Assembly: GCF_024346455.1 (NCBI RefSeq)
Contig: NZ_JAGQCY010000005.1
Location: forward strand, 140,071-204,070
Length of the DNA stretch: 64,000 bases
Source of the DNA: Cyanobium sp. Aljojuca 7A6
GTDB taxonomy: Bacteria > Cyanobacteriota > Cyanobacteriia > PCC-6307 > Cyanobiaceae
Direction: 5' to 3'
The notes beneath the pieces were generated by a model that worked only from the letters and a program-made list of their open reading frames with translations, did no database searches and was not told the origin of the DNA. This document shows, piece by piece, positions 35,961 through 46,503 of the stretch (positions are counted from its first letter, which is position 1; each line of letters opens with the position of its first letter). Made by a program: the position numbers and the translations under genes.

Positions 35961-37736
35961 ATGAGCAGCAGCACCGCCAGCGCCCCGCCCTCCACTGTGG
36001 CCGCAGCCGGCCGCCTCAGCCTTCAGTGCGAGCCGATCGCGGCTGACACCACAGCGATCCGCTCCCTCGACTGGGACCGCAGTCGCTTCGACATCGAATT
36101 CGGCCTGCGCAACGGCACCACTTACAACGCTTTCCTGGTCCGTGGCGAGCGCACCGCCCTGGTCGACACCAGCCACGCCAAGTTCCGCGACACCTGGATC
36201 CCCCTGTTGGAAGGTTTGATCGCGCCCACCGCGATCGATCACCTGATCGTCTCCCACACCGAACCGGACCATTCCGGCCTGATCGGTGATCTGATCGACC
36301 GCCACCCTGACATCGAGATCGTCGGCTCCAAGGTGGCGATCCAGTTTCTTCAGGACCAGGTGCACCGTCCCTTCCGTAGCCGGGCGGTCAAGAGCGGCGA
36401 CGAACTGGACCTGGGCGTTCACCCCGCCAGCGGCGTGGCCCATCGCTTCAGCTTCCTCAGTGCCCCCAACCTGCACTGGCCCGACACGATCTTCTCCTTC
36501 GATCACGGCACCAGCCTCCTCTACACCTGCGACGCCTTCGGGCTGCATTACTGCTCCGACGACCTGTTCGATGTCGATCCGGGGGCCATCGCGCCTGATT
36601 TCCGCTTCTACTACGACTGCCTGATGGCCCCCAACGCCCGCAGCGTGCTGCAGGCCCTCAAGCGCATGGAGGGTCTGCCGGAGATCACCACGATCGCCGT
36701 GGGCCATGGCCCCCTGCTGCGGGAGCACCTGCCCCTCTGGGTGGGCGACTATCGCGACTGGAGCGGCCAGCGCAGCGCCGGTGAGGCCTACGCCGCTGTC
36801 TGCTACATCAGCCAGTACGGCTTCTGCGACCGGCTCAGCCAGGCCATCGCCCGGGGTGTCGGCAAGGCTTCCGGCCAGGTGCAGCTCGTCGACCTGCGCG
36901 CCACCGATGCCCAGGAACTGGCCGCCCTGATCGGCGAGGCGAGCGCCGTGGTGGTTCCCACCTGGCCCGCCAGCCCCGATGCCGACCTGCAGACATCCAT
37001 CGGGACCCTGTTGGCCGCCCTCCACCCCAAGCAGTGGGTGGGCTGTTATGACGCCTTCGGCGGCAACGACGAACCGATCGACACCCTGGCCGGCCAGCTC
37101 CGCAACCTGGAGCAGAAGTGGGCCTTCGAACCCCTGCGCATCCGCCAGGTGCCCAGCGGCGCCGACTATCAACGCTGCGAAGAGGCCGGCACCGACCTGG
37201 GCCAGCTGCTCACCAAGGCCAAGACCATCGCCGCCATGAAGGCCATCGATGGCGATCTGGACAAGGCCCTGGGGCGCCTCAGCGGCGGCCTTTACATTGT
37301 CACGGCCCGCCAGGATGACGAGACGGGCAGCCGCAGCAGCGCCATGGTCGCCAGCTGGGTGAGTCAGGCGAGCTTCGATCCCCCGGGGCTCACGGTGGCC
37401 GTCGCCAAGGACAGGGCCATCGAGGCCCTGATGCAGGTGGACGACCGTTTCGTGCTCAACGTCCTGAGAGAAGACAACCACCAGCCCTTGCTGCGTCACT
37501 TCCTGCGCCGTTTCCCGCCGGGGGCCGATCGCTTCGCCGGCGTGGCCACCCTGGAAGGCGCAGCCGCCGGCGGTCCGGTCCTGAGCGATGCCCTGGCCTA
37601 CCTGGGCTGCCGGGTGACCCAGCGCATGGAGGGACCCGACCACTGGATCATCTACGCGGTGGTGGAGGAGGGCAACGTGGCCGACACCACCGCCGCCACG
37701 GCCGTGCACCACCGCAAAGTGGGCAACCACTACTGA
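35961..37736 (+). CDS. flv3: Flavodiiron protein Flv3
   Basis: Flv3 forms a complex with Flv1 that reduces O2 to water with electrons from photosystem I, protecting the cell in fluctuating light. The 591-residue protein has a diiron beta-lactamase domain with canonical ligands (SHTEPDHSGL), a flavodoxin domain (AAVCYISQYGFCDRLSQAIA) and the cyanobacterial C-terminal flavin-reductase domain (SSAMVASWVSQASFDPPGLTVAVAKD). A strong Shine-Dalgarno GGAAGGAG lies nine bases before the ATG at 35961. Its stop overlaps the flv1 start (TGATG), giving coupled production of the two subunits. Confidence 0.93.
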   Translation: MSSSTASAPPSTVAAAGRLSLQCEPIAADTTAIRSLDWDRSRFDIEFGLRNGTTYNAFLVRGERTALVDTSHAKFRDTWIPLLEGLIAPTAIDHLIVSHTEPDHSGLIGDLIDRHPDIEIVGSKVAIQFLQDQVHRPFRSRAVKSGDELDLGVHPASGVAHRFSFLSAPNLHWPDTIFSFDHGTSLLYTCDAFGLHYCSDDLFDVDPGAIAPDFRFYYDCLMAPNARSVLQALKRMEGLPEITTIAVGHGPLLREHLPLWVGDYRDWSGQRSAGEAYAAVCYISQYGFCDRLSQAIARGVGKASGQVQLVDLRATDAQELAALIGEASAVVVPTWPASPDADLQTSIGTLLAALHPKQWVGCYDAFGGNDEPIDTLAGQLRNLEQKWAFEPLRIRQVPSGADYQRCEEAGTDLGQLLTKAKTIAAMKAIDGDLDKALGRLSGGLYIVTARQDDETGSRSSAMVASWVSQASFDPPGLTVAVAKDRAIEALMQVDDRFVLNVLREDNHQPLLRHFLRRFPPGADRFAGVATLEGAAAGGPVLSDALAYLGCRVTQRMEGPDHWIIYAVVEEGNVADTTAATAVHHRKVGNHY

Positions 37737-39553
37737 TGACGTCCTCTCCCATCGCAACGGATCGGCGCGTCATCACGCTGCCGGTCGATTCCGGTCTGGT
37801 CTGCCTGCGCGGCCTCAGCCCCCGGCGGCTGCGCTTCGAAGTGGAATATGGCCTCGAGCGGGGCACCACCGCCAACAGCTTCCTGTTCCAGCAGGGTGCC
37901 TCCGGAGGCGCCCCCGTGCTGGTGCACCCGCCGGGGGCCTCCTTCGCCGCCCCCTTTCTGGAACAGCTGGCCCTGCTGGTGCCAGCCGACGCCCCCCTCA
38001 AGGTGGTGGTGGGCCATGTCAACCCCAACCGGGTCGCCCTGCTGAAGCAGCTGGCGACGGGCTGGCCGGCCACGGTGCTGGTGGCCTCCAATCCCGGCGC
38101 CCAGGTGCTCGCCGAGCTCTGGGAACTGCAGCGGCCCGGCCCGGGGGGTGAGGCCGCCGCCCCAGCCGACCCGGTGCCCCTGCCGACCGTCGAGGTGGTC
38201 AAGCAGGAAACCAGCCGCACCCTCTCCAGCGGCCATACGCTCACCCTGATTCCCACCCCCACCCCCCGCTGGCCTGGCGGCCTGATGGCCTTCGAGTCCA
38301 GCACCGGTCTGCTGATGAGCGGCAAGTTCTTCGCCGCCCACCTCTGCACCGAAGATTTCGCCGAGACGAATCGCAGCAGCACCGAGGAAGATCGCCGCTA
38401 CTACTACGACTGCCTGATGGCGCCCATGGCCCGCCAGGTGGAAACGGTGGTGGACCGCCTCGACGCCATGGCGATTCGCACCATTGCCCCGGGCCACGGG
38501 CCGGCCATCGCCCAGAGCTGGCGCAGCCTGCTGGCCGACTACCGCCGCTGGGGGGAGAGCCAGGAACTGGCCAACCTGTCGGTGGCCCTGCTCTATGCGA
38601 GCGCCTACGGCAACACCGCGGCCATCGCCGACGCCCTGTCCCAGGGGGTGGCCCGCAGTGGGGTGCGGGTCGAGAGCATCAATTGCGAGTTCGCGCCACC
38701 GGAACAGCTGCTGGAGGCGATCCACGCCTGCGACGCCCTGCTGATCGGCTCACCCACCCTCGGGGGCCATGCGCCCACGCCGATCGTCTCGGCCCTCGGC
38801 ACCGTTCTGGCCGAAGGCGACCGGGCCAAGCCGGTGGGGGTGTTCGGCAGTTTCGGCTGGAGCGGCGAGGCCATCGATCTGCTCGAAAGCAAGCTCCGCG
38901 ATGGCGGCTTCCAGTTCGCCTTCGATCCGATCCGGGTGAAGTTCAGCCCCGATCTGGCCACGCTGCGCACCCTGGAGGAAACCGGCACAGCCCTGGGCCG
39001 CCGCCTGCGTCATCAGCATCGCCAGAGCCAACGGCGCAGCACCGGCGGCGGCCTGAGCGAGAGCCGCACCAACCCCGCGATCCAGGCCCTCGGCCGGGTG
39101 GTGGGTGCCCTGTGCGTGGTGCTGGCCCGCAAAGGGGAAGGCTCCGACGCCATCGGCGGGGCCATGGTGGCCAGCTGGGTCAGCCAGGCCAGCTTCAGCC
39201 CCCCCGGCTTCACCGTGGCCGTGGCCAAGGACCGGGCCATGGAGAGCCTGCTGCACGTGGGCGACGCTTTCTGCCTCAACGTTTTGGCGGCCGGGCGAGA
39301 AAGCGGCCCGATGAAGCGGTTCCTGCAGCCCTTCCCCCCGGGGGCCGATCGCCTGGCGGGCCTCGAGCTGGACGCCAGCCCAAGTGGCCAACCCCTGCTG
39401 CCGGACGCCCTGGCCTGGCTGGAAGCCCGCGTCAGCCAACGCATGGAGTGCGGCGACCATTGGCTGCTCTACGCCGAGGCCCTCAGCGGTGACCTGCTGG
39501 ATGCGGCTGCCACGACCGCCGTTCACCAGCGGCGCAGCGGCGCCAACTACTGA
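37736..39553 (+). CDS. flv1: Flavodiiron protein Flv1
   Basis: A 605-residue paralogue of Flv3 with the same diiron, flavodoxin and flavin-reductase layout. The diiron ligands are substituted: where Flv3 has HTEPDHSG this protein has GHVNPNRVALL. That is the known feature of the Flv1 (Flv1/Flv2) branch, which works as a hetero-oligomer with the canonical partner. The flavodoxin part is ALLYASAYGNTAAIADALSQ and the reductase part is GGAMVASWVSQASFSPPGFTVAVAKD. Start and stop are well defined by the overlap with flv3. Confidence 0.92.
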   Translation: MTSSPIATDRRVITLPVDSGLVCLRGLSPRRLRFEVEYGLERGTTANSFLFQQGASGGAPVLVHPPGASFAAPFLEQLALLVPADAPLKVVVGHVNPNRVALLKQLATGWPATVLVASNPGAQVLAELWELQRPGPGGEAAAPADPVPLPTVEVVKQETSRTLSSGHTLTLIPTPTPRWPGGLMAFESSTGLLMSGKFFAAHLCTEDFAETNRSSTEEDRRYYYDCLMAPMARQVETVVDRLDAMAIRTIAPGHGPAIAQSWRSLLADYRRWGESQELANLSVALLYASAYGNTAAIADALSQGVARSGVRVESINCEFAPPEQLLEAIHACDALLIGSPTLGGHAPTPIVSALGTVLAEGDRAKPVGVFGSFGWSGEAIDLLESKLRDGGFQFAFDPIRVKFSPDLATLRTLEETGTALGRRLRHQHRQSQRRSTGGGLSESRTNPAIQALGRVVGALCVVLARKGEGSDAIGGAMVASWVSQASFSPPGFTVAVAKDRAMESLLHVGDAFCLNVLAAGRESGPMKRFLQPFPPGADRLAGLELDASPSGQPLLPDALAWLEARVSQRMECGDHWLLYAEALSGDLLDAAATTAVHQRRSGANY

Positions 39554-39562
39554 GCCCCTGCC

Positions 39563-39796
39563 TCAGGCCGCGTGGGGCGGCGTGGGAGCGCCGCCACCGC
39601 CCGCCTGGAAGGGAAGGACGAGGGTGGCCCAGTGGTCGGGTCGCTCGGGACGGCGGCGCCTGGCCCGGCGCACCCCGAAGGGCACCCGCACCACGTTGGT
39701 GCCATCCACCCGCTGGCTGGCCTCCGGCAGACCGGGCCCAAAGGCGCCCAGGCCCTGGCCATCACCTGAATTGTCGTTGCCGTTCATGAACCCCAT
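39563..39796 (-). CDS. Small hypothetical protein (77 aa)
   Basis: A possible short protein in the 330-bp gap between flv1 and gcvP. The residues from the second Met at 39787 (MNGNDNSGDGQGLGAFGPGL) to VPFGVRRARRRRPERPDHWATLVLPF look like a real, basic small protein. I do not recognise a family. It lies downstream of gcvP on the same strand. The rest of the gap shows nothing else. Confidence 0.45.
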   Translation of the reverse strand: MGFMNGNDNSGDGQGLGAFGPGLPEASQRVDGTNVVRVPFGVRRARRRRPERPDHWATLVLPFQAGGGGAPTPPHAA

Positions 39797-39882
39797 GAAA
39801 ATGAAAGGCGCTTGCCATCACCGTGAAGGGATGGCACAGCAATGATGCGCCATGCCGGGGGGAAAAGGTACCGCTCGAACAC

Positions 39883-42819
39883 TCAGGCGGCCAGTTCGGG
39901 GATTGCCACTTCCTCGACGCTCGGGCAGGTGCAGACGAGGTTGCGATCGCCGAAGGCATTGTCGATGCGGGCGACGGCCGGCCAGAACTTGGCCTGCCGC
40001 TGACCCTCCCCGCCGGGAAAAGCGGCCTCACTGCGGCTGTAGGCCCGATCCCAGTGGTCGGCGGTGACCGCCGCCAGGGTGTGGGGAGCCCGCTTGAGCG
40101 GGTTGTCGAGGGGGTCGGCGGCGCCGGTCTCGATGGCCCAGGCCTCGCGGCGGATCCCCTCCATCGCCGCACAGAAGCGATCGATCTCCTGCAGGGATTC
40201 GCTTTCGGTGGGCTCCACCATCACCGTGCCCGCCACGGGCCAGCTGACGGTGGGGGCATGGAAGCCGTAGTCCATCAGTCGCTTGGCCAGATCGTCCACC
40301 TCCAGGCCGCAGCTGCGCTTGAGGGGTCGCAGATCGAGGATGCACTCATGGGCCACCCGGCCGCCGCGGCCCCGGTAGAGCACGGGGAAGTGGGGCTCGA
40401 GGCGCTCGGCGATCAGGTTGGCCGCCAGCAGGGCCACCTGGCTGGCGGTGCGCAGGCCCGAGCCCCCCATCATGCGGATGTACATCCAGCTGATCGGCAG
40501 GATGCCGGCACTGCCAAGGGGCGCCGCCGAGACCGGACCGATGGCCCGGCGGCCGGCGGCGGCGGCCAGGGGATGGGACGGCAGGAAGGGCACCAGGTGG
40601 GCCGCGACGCCGATCGGACCCACCCCGGGGCCACCGCCACCGTGGGGAATGCAGAAGGTCTTGTGGAGATTGAGGTGGCAGACGTCGGCGCCGTAGAGCC
40701 CCGGCTTGCACAGGCCCACCTGGGCGTTGAGGTTGGCGCCGTCCAGGTACACCTGGCCGCCGTGGTCGTGCACGACCTGGCAAATGCGGCGGATGCCCGT
40801 TTCGAACACCCCGTGGGTGGAGGGATAGGTGACCATCAGGGCCGCCAGGTTGGCGGCGTGGGCGGCGGCCTTGGCCTCCAGGTCAGCGATGTCGATGTTG
40901 CCCTGGGCGTCGCAGGCCACCGCCACCACCCGCATGCCGGCCATCACGGCGCTGGCGGGGTTGGTGCCGTGGGCACTGGTGGGGATCAGGCACACCTGCC
41001 GGTGGCCCTCGCCACGGCTGCGGTGCCAGGCCCGGATCACCATCAGGCCGGCGTACTCCCCCTGGGATCCGGCGTTCGGCTGCAGGGACACCCCCGCAAA
41101 GCCGGTGATCGCCCCCAGCCAGGCCTCCAGGTCGGCCGCCATGGCGGCGTAGCCACGGGTCTGGTCGGCGGGGGCAAAGGGATGGATCTGGGCGAAGGCC
41201 GGCCAGCTCACCGGCGCCAGTTCAGCGGCGGCGTTGAGCTTCATCGTGCAGCTGCCCAGCGGGATCATGCCGTGGACGAGCGACAGATCCTTGCTCACCA
41301 GGCGCTGGATGTAGCGCAGGAGTTCCGTCTCACTGCGGTAGCGACGGAACACCTCCTGACGCAGCCAGGGGCCTTGCCGCAGGGGCACCCCGTCGAGCAG
41401 TTCGGCCAGGGGCTTGCCCGCCAGGGCCACCAGGCCCGCCAGGAGGGCCGTGTGCGCCTCGGAGGCGGCCGCCGGGTCCGCCGCCAGGGCCGCCAGCAGG
41501 TTGGCCAGTTCCTCGGGGGTGGACAGTTCATCCAGGCTGATGGCCAGGGCCGCTTCACCGTCGTCGCCACGAATGCCGCAGCGGAGGTTGAAACCAGCGG
41601 CCTCGGCCCGCTGGCGCAGGCCGGGCGCGGCAGCGGTGCGCAACACCAGGGTGTCGAAGCCCGCCCCCGCCTCAGCCACCAGCCCCAGGGCCGCCAGTCC
41701 CAGCACCAACCCCTGGCGCAGCACCAGCAGGCGGCGGGCGATGGCCTCGAGACCATCGGGGCCGTGGTGCACGGCATAGAAACTCGCCATCACCGCCAGC
41801 AGCACCTGGGCCGTGCAGATGTTGCTGGTGGCCTTGTCGCGCCGGATGTGCTGCTCCCGGGTCTGGAGGGCCAGCCGCAGCGCCGGGTTCCCCTCCGCAT
41901 CCTTGGATTGCCCCACCAGGCGGCCGGGAATCTGGCGTTTGAAGTCGTCCCGGGTGGCGAAGAAGGCCGCGTGGGGACCACCGAATCCCATCGGCACCCC
42001 ATAGCGCTGCAGGCTGCCGACGGCGATGTCGGCGCCCAGCTCACCCACCGGGGCCAGCAGCGCCTGGGCCAGGGGATCCACGGCCACCGTGCTGATCACC
42101 GCGCCGGAGCGGGCCTCGGCCAGCAGCGGCGAGGGATCCCAGAGCCGGCCCTCAACGCCGGGAAGCTGGAGCAGCAGGCCGAACACGTCGTCGCCCAGCG
42201 CCCCATCGGGGCTGTTGCTGACGGCCTCGGCCTCAAACGTCTCGATGACGATCCCCAGGGGTTCGGCCCGGGTCTGGAGCACCGCGAGGGTCTGGGGGAA
42301 AACGGCCTGGTCCACCAGAAAACGGCGGGCCCCGCTGCGTAGGGTGAGCGCCGCCGACATCGCCATGGCTTCGGCGGCGGCGGTGGCCTCATCCAGCAGC
42401 GAGGCGTTGGCGATGGGCAACCCCGTCAGCTCACTGACCAGGGTCTGGAAGTTCAACAGGGCCTCCAGACGGCCCTGGGCGATCTCTGCTTGATAGGGGG
42501 TGTAGGCGGTGTACCAGCAGGGGTTTTCCAGCACGTGGCGCTGGATCAGGGCCGGCGTCGCCGTACCGTGGTAGCCGAGGCCGATCAGACTGCGCAGCAC
42601 CCGGTTGCGGCCGGCCAGCTCGGTCAATTCCTTCAGGGCCTGCTCCTCCGGGCAGGGAAGCGGCAGGCCGATCTCAGCTTCGGGCGCCGTCAGCAGGATG
42701 TCGGCCGGAACCACCTCCGCCGCCAGCTGATCAAGGGAGCCCAGGCCGAGCTCCGCCAGCATCCGCTGCTGATCTTCGGGATCCGGACCCAGATGCCGGA
42801 CCAGGAAGGAGGCGGACAC
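39883..42819 (-). CDS. gcvP: Glycine dehydrogenase (decarboxylating), P protein
   Basis: GcvP is the PLP-dependent decarboxylase of the glycine-cleavage system and transfers the aminomethyl group to lipoyl-GcvH; it handles photorespiratory glycine. The protein is about 978 residues from GTG at 42819 ([21 protein letters not shown]). Both halves of the fused P protein are present, with [38 protein letters not shown] and the PLP lysine in [18 protein letters not shown]. An ATG at 42894 would add 25 residues and overlap the end of gcvH by 38 bp, so it is less likely. Confidence 0.95.
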   Translation of the reverse strand: MSASFLVRHLGPDPEDQQRMLAELGLGSLDQLAAEVVPADILLTAPEAEIGLPLPCPEEQALKELTELAGRNRVLRSLIGLGYHGTATPALIQRHVLENPCWYTAYTPYQAEIAQGRLEALLNFQTLVSELTGLPIANASLLDEATAAAEAMAMSAALTLRSGARRFLVDQAVFPQTLAVLQTRAEPLGIVIETFEAEAVSNSPDGALGDDVFGLLLQLPGVEGRLWDPSPLLAEARSGAVISTVAVDPLAQALLAPVGELGADIAVGSLQRYGVPMGFGGPHAAFFATRDDFKRQIPGRLVGQSKDAEGNPALRLALQTREQHIRRDKATSNICTAQVLLAVMASFYAVHHGPDGLEAIARRLLVLRQGLVLGLAALGLVAEAGAGFDTLVLRTAAAPGLRQRAEAAGFNLRCGIRGDDGEAALAISLDELSTPEELANLLAALAADPAAASEAHTALLAGLVALAGKPLAELLDGVPLRQGPWLRQEVFRRYRSETELLRYIQRLVSKDLSLVHGMIPLGSCTMKLNAAAELAPVSWPAFAQIHPFAPADQTRGYAAMAADLEAWLGAITGFAGVSLQPNAGSQGEYAGLMVIRAWHRSRGEGHRQVCLIPTSAHGTNPASAVMAGMRVVAVACDAQGNIDIADLEAKAAAHAANLAALMVTYPSTHGVFETGIRRICQVVHDHGGQVYLDGANLNAQVGLCKPGLYGADVCHLNLHKTFCIPHGGGGPGVGPIGVAAHLVPFLPSHPLAAAAGRRAIGPVSAAPLGSAGILPISWMYIRMMGGSGLRTASQVALLAANLIAERLEPHFPVLYRGRGGRVAHECILDLRPLKRSCGLEVDDLAKRLMDYGFHAPTVSWPVAGTVMVEPTESESLQEIDRFCAAMEGIRREAWAIETGAADPLDNPLKRAPHTLAAVTADHWDRAYSRSEAAFPGGEGQRQAKFWPAVARIDNAFGDRNLVCTCPSVEEVAIPELAA

Positions 42820-42856
42820 GGGCGTTCGGGATGGTGGTGGCGGGATCCTAAGGAAT

Positions 42857-43246
42857 TCAGCCCGCCTGCACCTTGGCCCCGTAGGTGGCGGCATCCATCA
42901 GGGCCTCCAGTTCGTCAGGCGCGGCGAGCCGCAACACCAGCAGCCACCCTTCCCCGTAGGGATCGTTCTGGAGCTCCTCAGGGCTGGCCAACACCGCCTC
43001 GTTACGGGCCTCGACCGTGCCACTCACCGGGGCCATCAGATCCTCCACCGCCTTGACCGATTCGACGCTGCCGAAGCTCGTGCCGCGTGCCAGCCGGGCC
43101 CCCACCGCCGGCAGCTCGACGAAAACGATGTCCCCGAGTTGATCCACGGCGAAGGAACTGATGCCCAGGCGCACCAGGTCACCCTCCGGACGCACGTACT
43201 CGTGGCTTTCGGAATAGCGGCAGTCGTCGGGGAAGGAGTGCGCCAA
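42857..43246 (-). CDS. gcvH: Glycine cleavage system H protein
   Basis: GcvH carries the aminomethyl intermediate on a lipoyl-lysine between the P, T and L proteins. The 129-residue protein has the expected start ([20 protein letters not shown]) and the lipoylated lysine in [17 protein letters not shown]. Length is normal. It precedes gcvP on the same strand, 37 bp apart, so both are co-transcribed. gcvT is not in the window. Confidence 0.96.
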   Translation of the reverse strand: MAHSFPDDCRYSESHEYVRPEGDLVRLGISSFAVDQLGDIVFVELPAVGARLARGTSFGSVESVKAVEDLMAPVSGTVEARNEAVLASPEELQNDPYGEGWLLVLRLAAPDELEALMDAATYGAKVQAG

Positions 43247-43273
43247 GGCCGGTGGGGTGCGGGGAAGGCAGCC

Positions 43274-44572
43274 TCAGTTTGCCTCCGGCAGGGACGCCAG
43301 GGCCATAAGGGCCCGTTCCAGGGCCAGGGCCACATGGCCATGGTGGGTGCCGCCCTGGGCAAAGAGCACGTAGGGCTCCCGCAGCGGGCCGTCGGCGGAG
43401 AACTCGCTGGTGCTGCCGTCGATGAAGGTGCCCCCCGCCATGACCAGATCACTGGCGTAGCCGGGCATGGGGGCCGGCACCGGATCCAGGTAGGCCCCCA
43501 CCGGAGACAACGCCTGGAACGCCCGGCAGACGGCAATGAGTCGACCCGGATCGCCGAGCCGCACCGCCTGGATCACATCGCTGCGCTCGGCACCGGGAGC
43601 AGGGTTCACCGGATAACCGAGGCTGGCGAACACCTCGGCCACCAGCTCGGCGCCGATCAGGGCCTCGGCCACCATCTGGGGGGCCAGGAACAATCCCTGG
43701 AACAGCAGCCGGTGCAGATCAAACCCCGTGCCCCCCTCGCTGCCGATCCCCGGGGCGGTGAGCCGGCAGCAGGCCATCTCCACCAGCTCCTTACGGCCGG
43801 CCACATAGCCCCCCGTCGGCGCGATGGTGCCACCAAGGTTTTTGATCAGGGATCCGGCGATCAGATCGGCCCCCACGGCGGTGGGTTCCTGCTCCTGCAC
43901 CAGTTCCCCGTAGCAGTTGTCGACAAAGCAGACGCAGTCGGCCCTCAGTGCCTTGACCCGTTCGCAGAGGCGGCCGATGCTGGCCACCGAAAGGGAGGGC
44001 CGCCAGCTGTAGCCGCAGCTGCGCTGGATCAGCACCATCCGGGTCTCAGGGGCGAGCGCATCCTCCAGGCCCGCGTCGTCCACCTCTCCGCCCTCGGTGA
44101 GGGCGAGCTCGTCGTAGGTGATGCCGAACTCGGCCAGGGACCCCTGGCCCCGGCCCCGCAGCCCGATCACCTCCTCGAGGGTGTCGTAGGGGCGTCCGGT
44201 GAGCGCCAGCAGCCGGTCGCCGGGACGCAGCACCCCAAACAGGGCCGCGGTGATGGCATGGGTGCCGCTGACGAACTGAAGCCGCACAGCGGCGGCTTCG
44301 GCCTGAAGCACCCGCGCGAAGACCCGATCCAGCACCTCCCGGCCCAGGTCACCATGGCCGTAGCCGCTGACCGAGGCGAAGTGGTGCACCCCCAGGCGTT
44401 CGGCCGCGAAGGCCTCCAGCACCCTTGCCAGGCGGGGCCGCACGGCGGCGGTGCGGCGGGCCGCCACCGGGGCGAGCCGCTCAAGGGCGGCGGCGACGGT
44501 TTCCGCAGGGTCGAATCCCTCGCCCGGGCCTGGAAGAACCTGCTCCAAAGCCCTTGGGCCAGCAGGGCTCAC
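43274..44572 (-). CDS. Methionine gamma-lyase/aluminium-resistance family PLP enzyme
   Basis: A 432-residue fold-type I PLP enzyme of the family annotated as aluminium resistance or methionine gamma-lyase-like. Landmarks are HHFASVSGYGHGDLGRE, FVSGTHAITAALFGVLRPGD, DNCYGELVQEQEP and the PLP-binding lysine in GSLIKNLGGTIAPTGGY. The substrate in cyanobacteria is not established. It lies 27 bp upstream of gcvH, so it may be co-transcribed with the glycine-cleavage genes. Its start is only 24 bp from the divergent desaturase start as given. Confidence 0.87.
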   Translation of the reverse strand: MSPAGPRALEQVLPGPGEGFDPAETVAAALERLAPVAARRTAAVRPRLARVLEAFAAERLGVHHFASVSGYGHGDLGREVLDRVFARVLQAEAAAVRLQFVSGTHAITAALFGVLRPGDRLLALTGRPYDTLEEVIGLRGRGQGSLAEFGITYDELALTEGGEVDDAGLEDALAPETRMVLIQRSCGYSWRPSLSVASIGRLCERVKALRADCVCFVDNCYGELVQEQEPTAVGADLIAGSLIKNLGGTIAPTGGYVAGRKELVEMACCRLTAPGIGSEGGTGFDLHRLLFQGLFLAPQMVAEALIGAELVAEVFASLGYPVNPAPGAERSDVIQAVRLGDPGRLIAVCRAFQALSPVGAYLDPVPAPMPGYASDLVMAGGTFIDGSTSEFSADGPLREPYVLFAQGGTHHGHVALALERALMALASLPEAN

Positions 44573-44596
44573 TCTGCCATCGCTGCGTAGGCCAGG

Positions 44597-45631
44597 ATGG
44601 GGCTGGCTTTTTCGCTCACACCCACCCTTTCACCGGAGAAACGTTTGGTCGCACGATCCGATGCCTTTCGATCAGGCCAGAGCGCCCAGACCGTGCGCGT
44701 CCCCCGGCAGGAACCCAGTCACTCGCGCAAGAAAGACCAGCTGCTGGCGGCCACGCAGCGGCCCAGGCCGCCCCTGCCGGCAACACAACGCAAATTCAAG
44801 ACCGGCACCACCGGTTTCATGCTGGCCATTCATGTGGGGGCCGTCTTCGCCCTGCTGCCCCGCTTCTGGAGCCTTCAGGGGGTGATCGTGCTGGCGGTTC
44901 TCTACTGGGCCACGGTGCTGGGGGTGACCCTCGGGCTGCATCGGCTGGTGGCGCACAGGGGCTTCGAAGCCCCGCGCTGGGTGGAGCGGCTGCTGGTGCT
45001 GATGGGCACCCTGGCCTGCCAGAGCGGCCCGATCGAGTGGGTGGGGCTGCACCGGCACCACCACCTCTTCTCCGACCAGCCCAACGATCACCACGACGCC
45101 GCACGGGGTCTGTGGTGGGCCCACAGCGAGTGGATGCTGCACAAAATCCCGGCCCTCACCGAGATCCACCGCTTCACCGGCGACATGGAGAAGGATCCCT
45201 TCTACCGCTGGCTGGATCGCTGGTTCCTGCTGCTGCAACTGCCCCTGGGGGCTGCTCTCTACTGGTATGGCAACTGGGCGGACGTCCCCGGCGGGGGACT
45301 GGGACTGGTGCTCTGGGGCATTCCCCTGCGTCTGGTGCTCGTTTATCACGTCACCTGGTTGGTGAATTCCGCCACCCACGCCTTTGGGTATCGCAATTTC
45401 GACTGCCCCGACCGCTCCCGCAACTGTTGGTGGGTGGCCCTGCTCACGTTTGGTGAGGGCTGGCACAACAACCACCACGCCTACCCCCACTCGGCCCGCC
45501 ATGGGCTGCGTTGGTTCGAGTTCGACATCACCTGGCAGCACATCCGCGCCCTGCGGGCCCTGGGCCTGGCCAGGCGCGTCCGCATCGCCCCCGTCTTCGG
45601 CCACCGCGGCGACGCGACCGCCAGCGCCTGA
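44597..45631 (+). CDS. desC: Delta9 acyl-lipid desaturase (DesC type), copy 1
   Basis: A membrane di-iron desaturase of 344 residues that places the first double bond in stearoyl or palmitoyl chains of membrane lipids. The three His boxes are HRLVAHRGF, HRHHHLFSD and HNNHHAYPHSARHG. Four membrane helices are visible (for example GVIVLAVLYWATVLGVTLGL). The N-terminal 65 residues are basic, low in conservation, and could be partly untranslated; an in-frame GTG at 44693 is an alternative start. It shares a TGATCA with the stop of the next, convergent gene. Confidence 0.9.
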   Translation: MGLAFSLTPTLSPEKRLVARSDAFRSGQSAQTVRVPRQEPSHSRKKDQLLAATQRPRPPLPATQRKFKTGTTGFMLAIHVGAVFALLPRFWSLQGVIVLAVLYWATVLGVTLGLHRLVAHRGFEAPRWVERLLVLMGTLACQSGPIEWVGLHRHHHLFSDQPNDHHDAARGLWWAHSEWMLHKIPALTEIHRFTGDMEKDPFYRWLDRWFLLLQLPLGAALYWYGNWADVPGGGLGLVLWGIPLRLVLVYHVTWLVNSATHAFGYRNFDCPDRSRNCWWVALLTFGEGWHNNHHAYPHSARHGLRWFEFDITWQHIRALRALGLARRVRIAPVFGHRGDATASA

Positions 45632-46447
45632 TCAGAGGTCCGCGTTGTCGGCCGTCGCCGGGATCGCCGCCCCGATCTCCCGGCGGATGGCGGCCGCCAG
45701 GTCGTCCGGGGCCTGCTCGGCCCCTTCCCCCTGCAGCGGGCGCGCCCGCTGTCGCAGCAGCTCCAGAAAGCGGTCCGGGCCCAGCTCCTCCTCCCCAGCC
45801 GCCCCCAGGGCCGCCAGGGTGCGACGCAGTTCCGGCAGTTCGGCATCGAGTTCCATCGCCGTGTAATCGCGCTGGCCGGCGATCACCTCGGCAAAGCGCT
45901 CCCGCCGCTGGCGTTTGGCCACCGGATAGGCCGCCATCAACCGGTCGCGGCAATCACGCCAGGGTCTGCCGGCGGTGAGCAGATGGGCCAGGGCGGCACT
46001 GAGCCCCCCGGCCTCCGCCTCAGCGATGCGCAGATCAAAGCTGGCCGGCGGCTGGCGAAAGCCCACGAACACCTCGAGCAGGGCCCCGGGCCCCAGCACC
46101 CGCTGGCGCTCGTCACGCACCGGCAGGGCCGAACTGCAGAGGGCTTCGAAGAGTTCCGGGTGGGCCGCCAGCAAGGTGCGCGCCGCCATCGGCTCCAGCC
46201 GGCCCTCGGGAGCCTGGGCATCGAGCCAGAGGTTCACGCTCCCCAGGGCCAGGAAGACCTCCGGGCCCGGGGAGGCCAGCTTGCCGTTGCGCAGCATCGA
46301 GAGCTGGGAGTTGTGCACCCGACCCAGGTCAAGGGCCTCGGCCAGCATCGGCAGCACCCGGTGGGACCAGCCGTTGCGCTCGTGCCAGACGCGGATCAGG
46401 TGGGCAAAAGCGATGCGACCAGATACGAGTTCGTCTCGGTATCCCAC
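45632..46447 (-). CDS. Conserved hypothetical protein with HTH-like N-terminus
   Basis: A protein of 271 residues from GTG at 46447, or 284 from TTG at 46486. The N-terminal part looks like an HTH-type region (ERNGWSHRVLPMLAEALDLG, then HNSQLSMLRNGKL). The rest is helical and charged (RERFAEVIAGQRDYTAMELDAELPEL). I do not recognise a characterised family. It is tail to tail with desC copy 1 (adjacent stop codons) and head to head with desC copy 2. A role in desaturase control is possible but only by position. Confidence 0.6.
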   Translation of the reverse strand: MGYRDELVSGRIAFAHLIRVWHERNGWSHRVLPMLAEALDLGRVHNSQLSMLRNGKLASPGPEVFLALGSVNLWLDAQAPEGRLEPMAARTLLAAHPELFEALCSSALPVRDERQRVLGPGALLEVFVGFRQPPASFDLRIAEAEAGGLSAALAHLLTAGRPWRDCRDRLMAAYPVAKRQRRERFAEVIAGQRDYTAMELDAELPELRRTLAALGAAGEEELGPDRFLELLRQRARPLQGEGAEQAPDDLAAAIRREIGAAIPATADNADL

Positions 46448-46503
46448 TCGATCTGGATTCGTATTGCTACTATTGTAGTCAATCAACAGGAGCCCGGTCC
46501 TTC

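Noticed and set aside
35676..37757. 693-codon open frame opposite flv3
   Set aside because: Flv3 motifs are complete on the plus strand.
39823..42342. 839-codon open frame opposite gcvP
   Set aside because: Gly/Gln/His-rich shadow with no recognisable domain.
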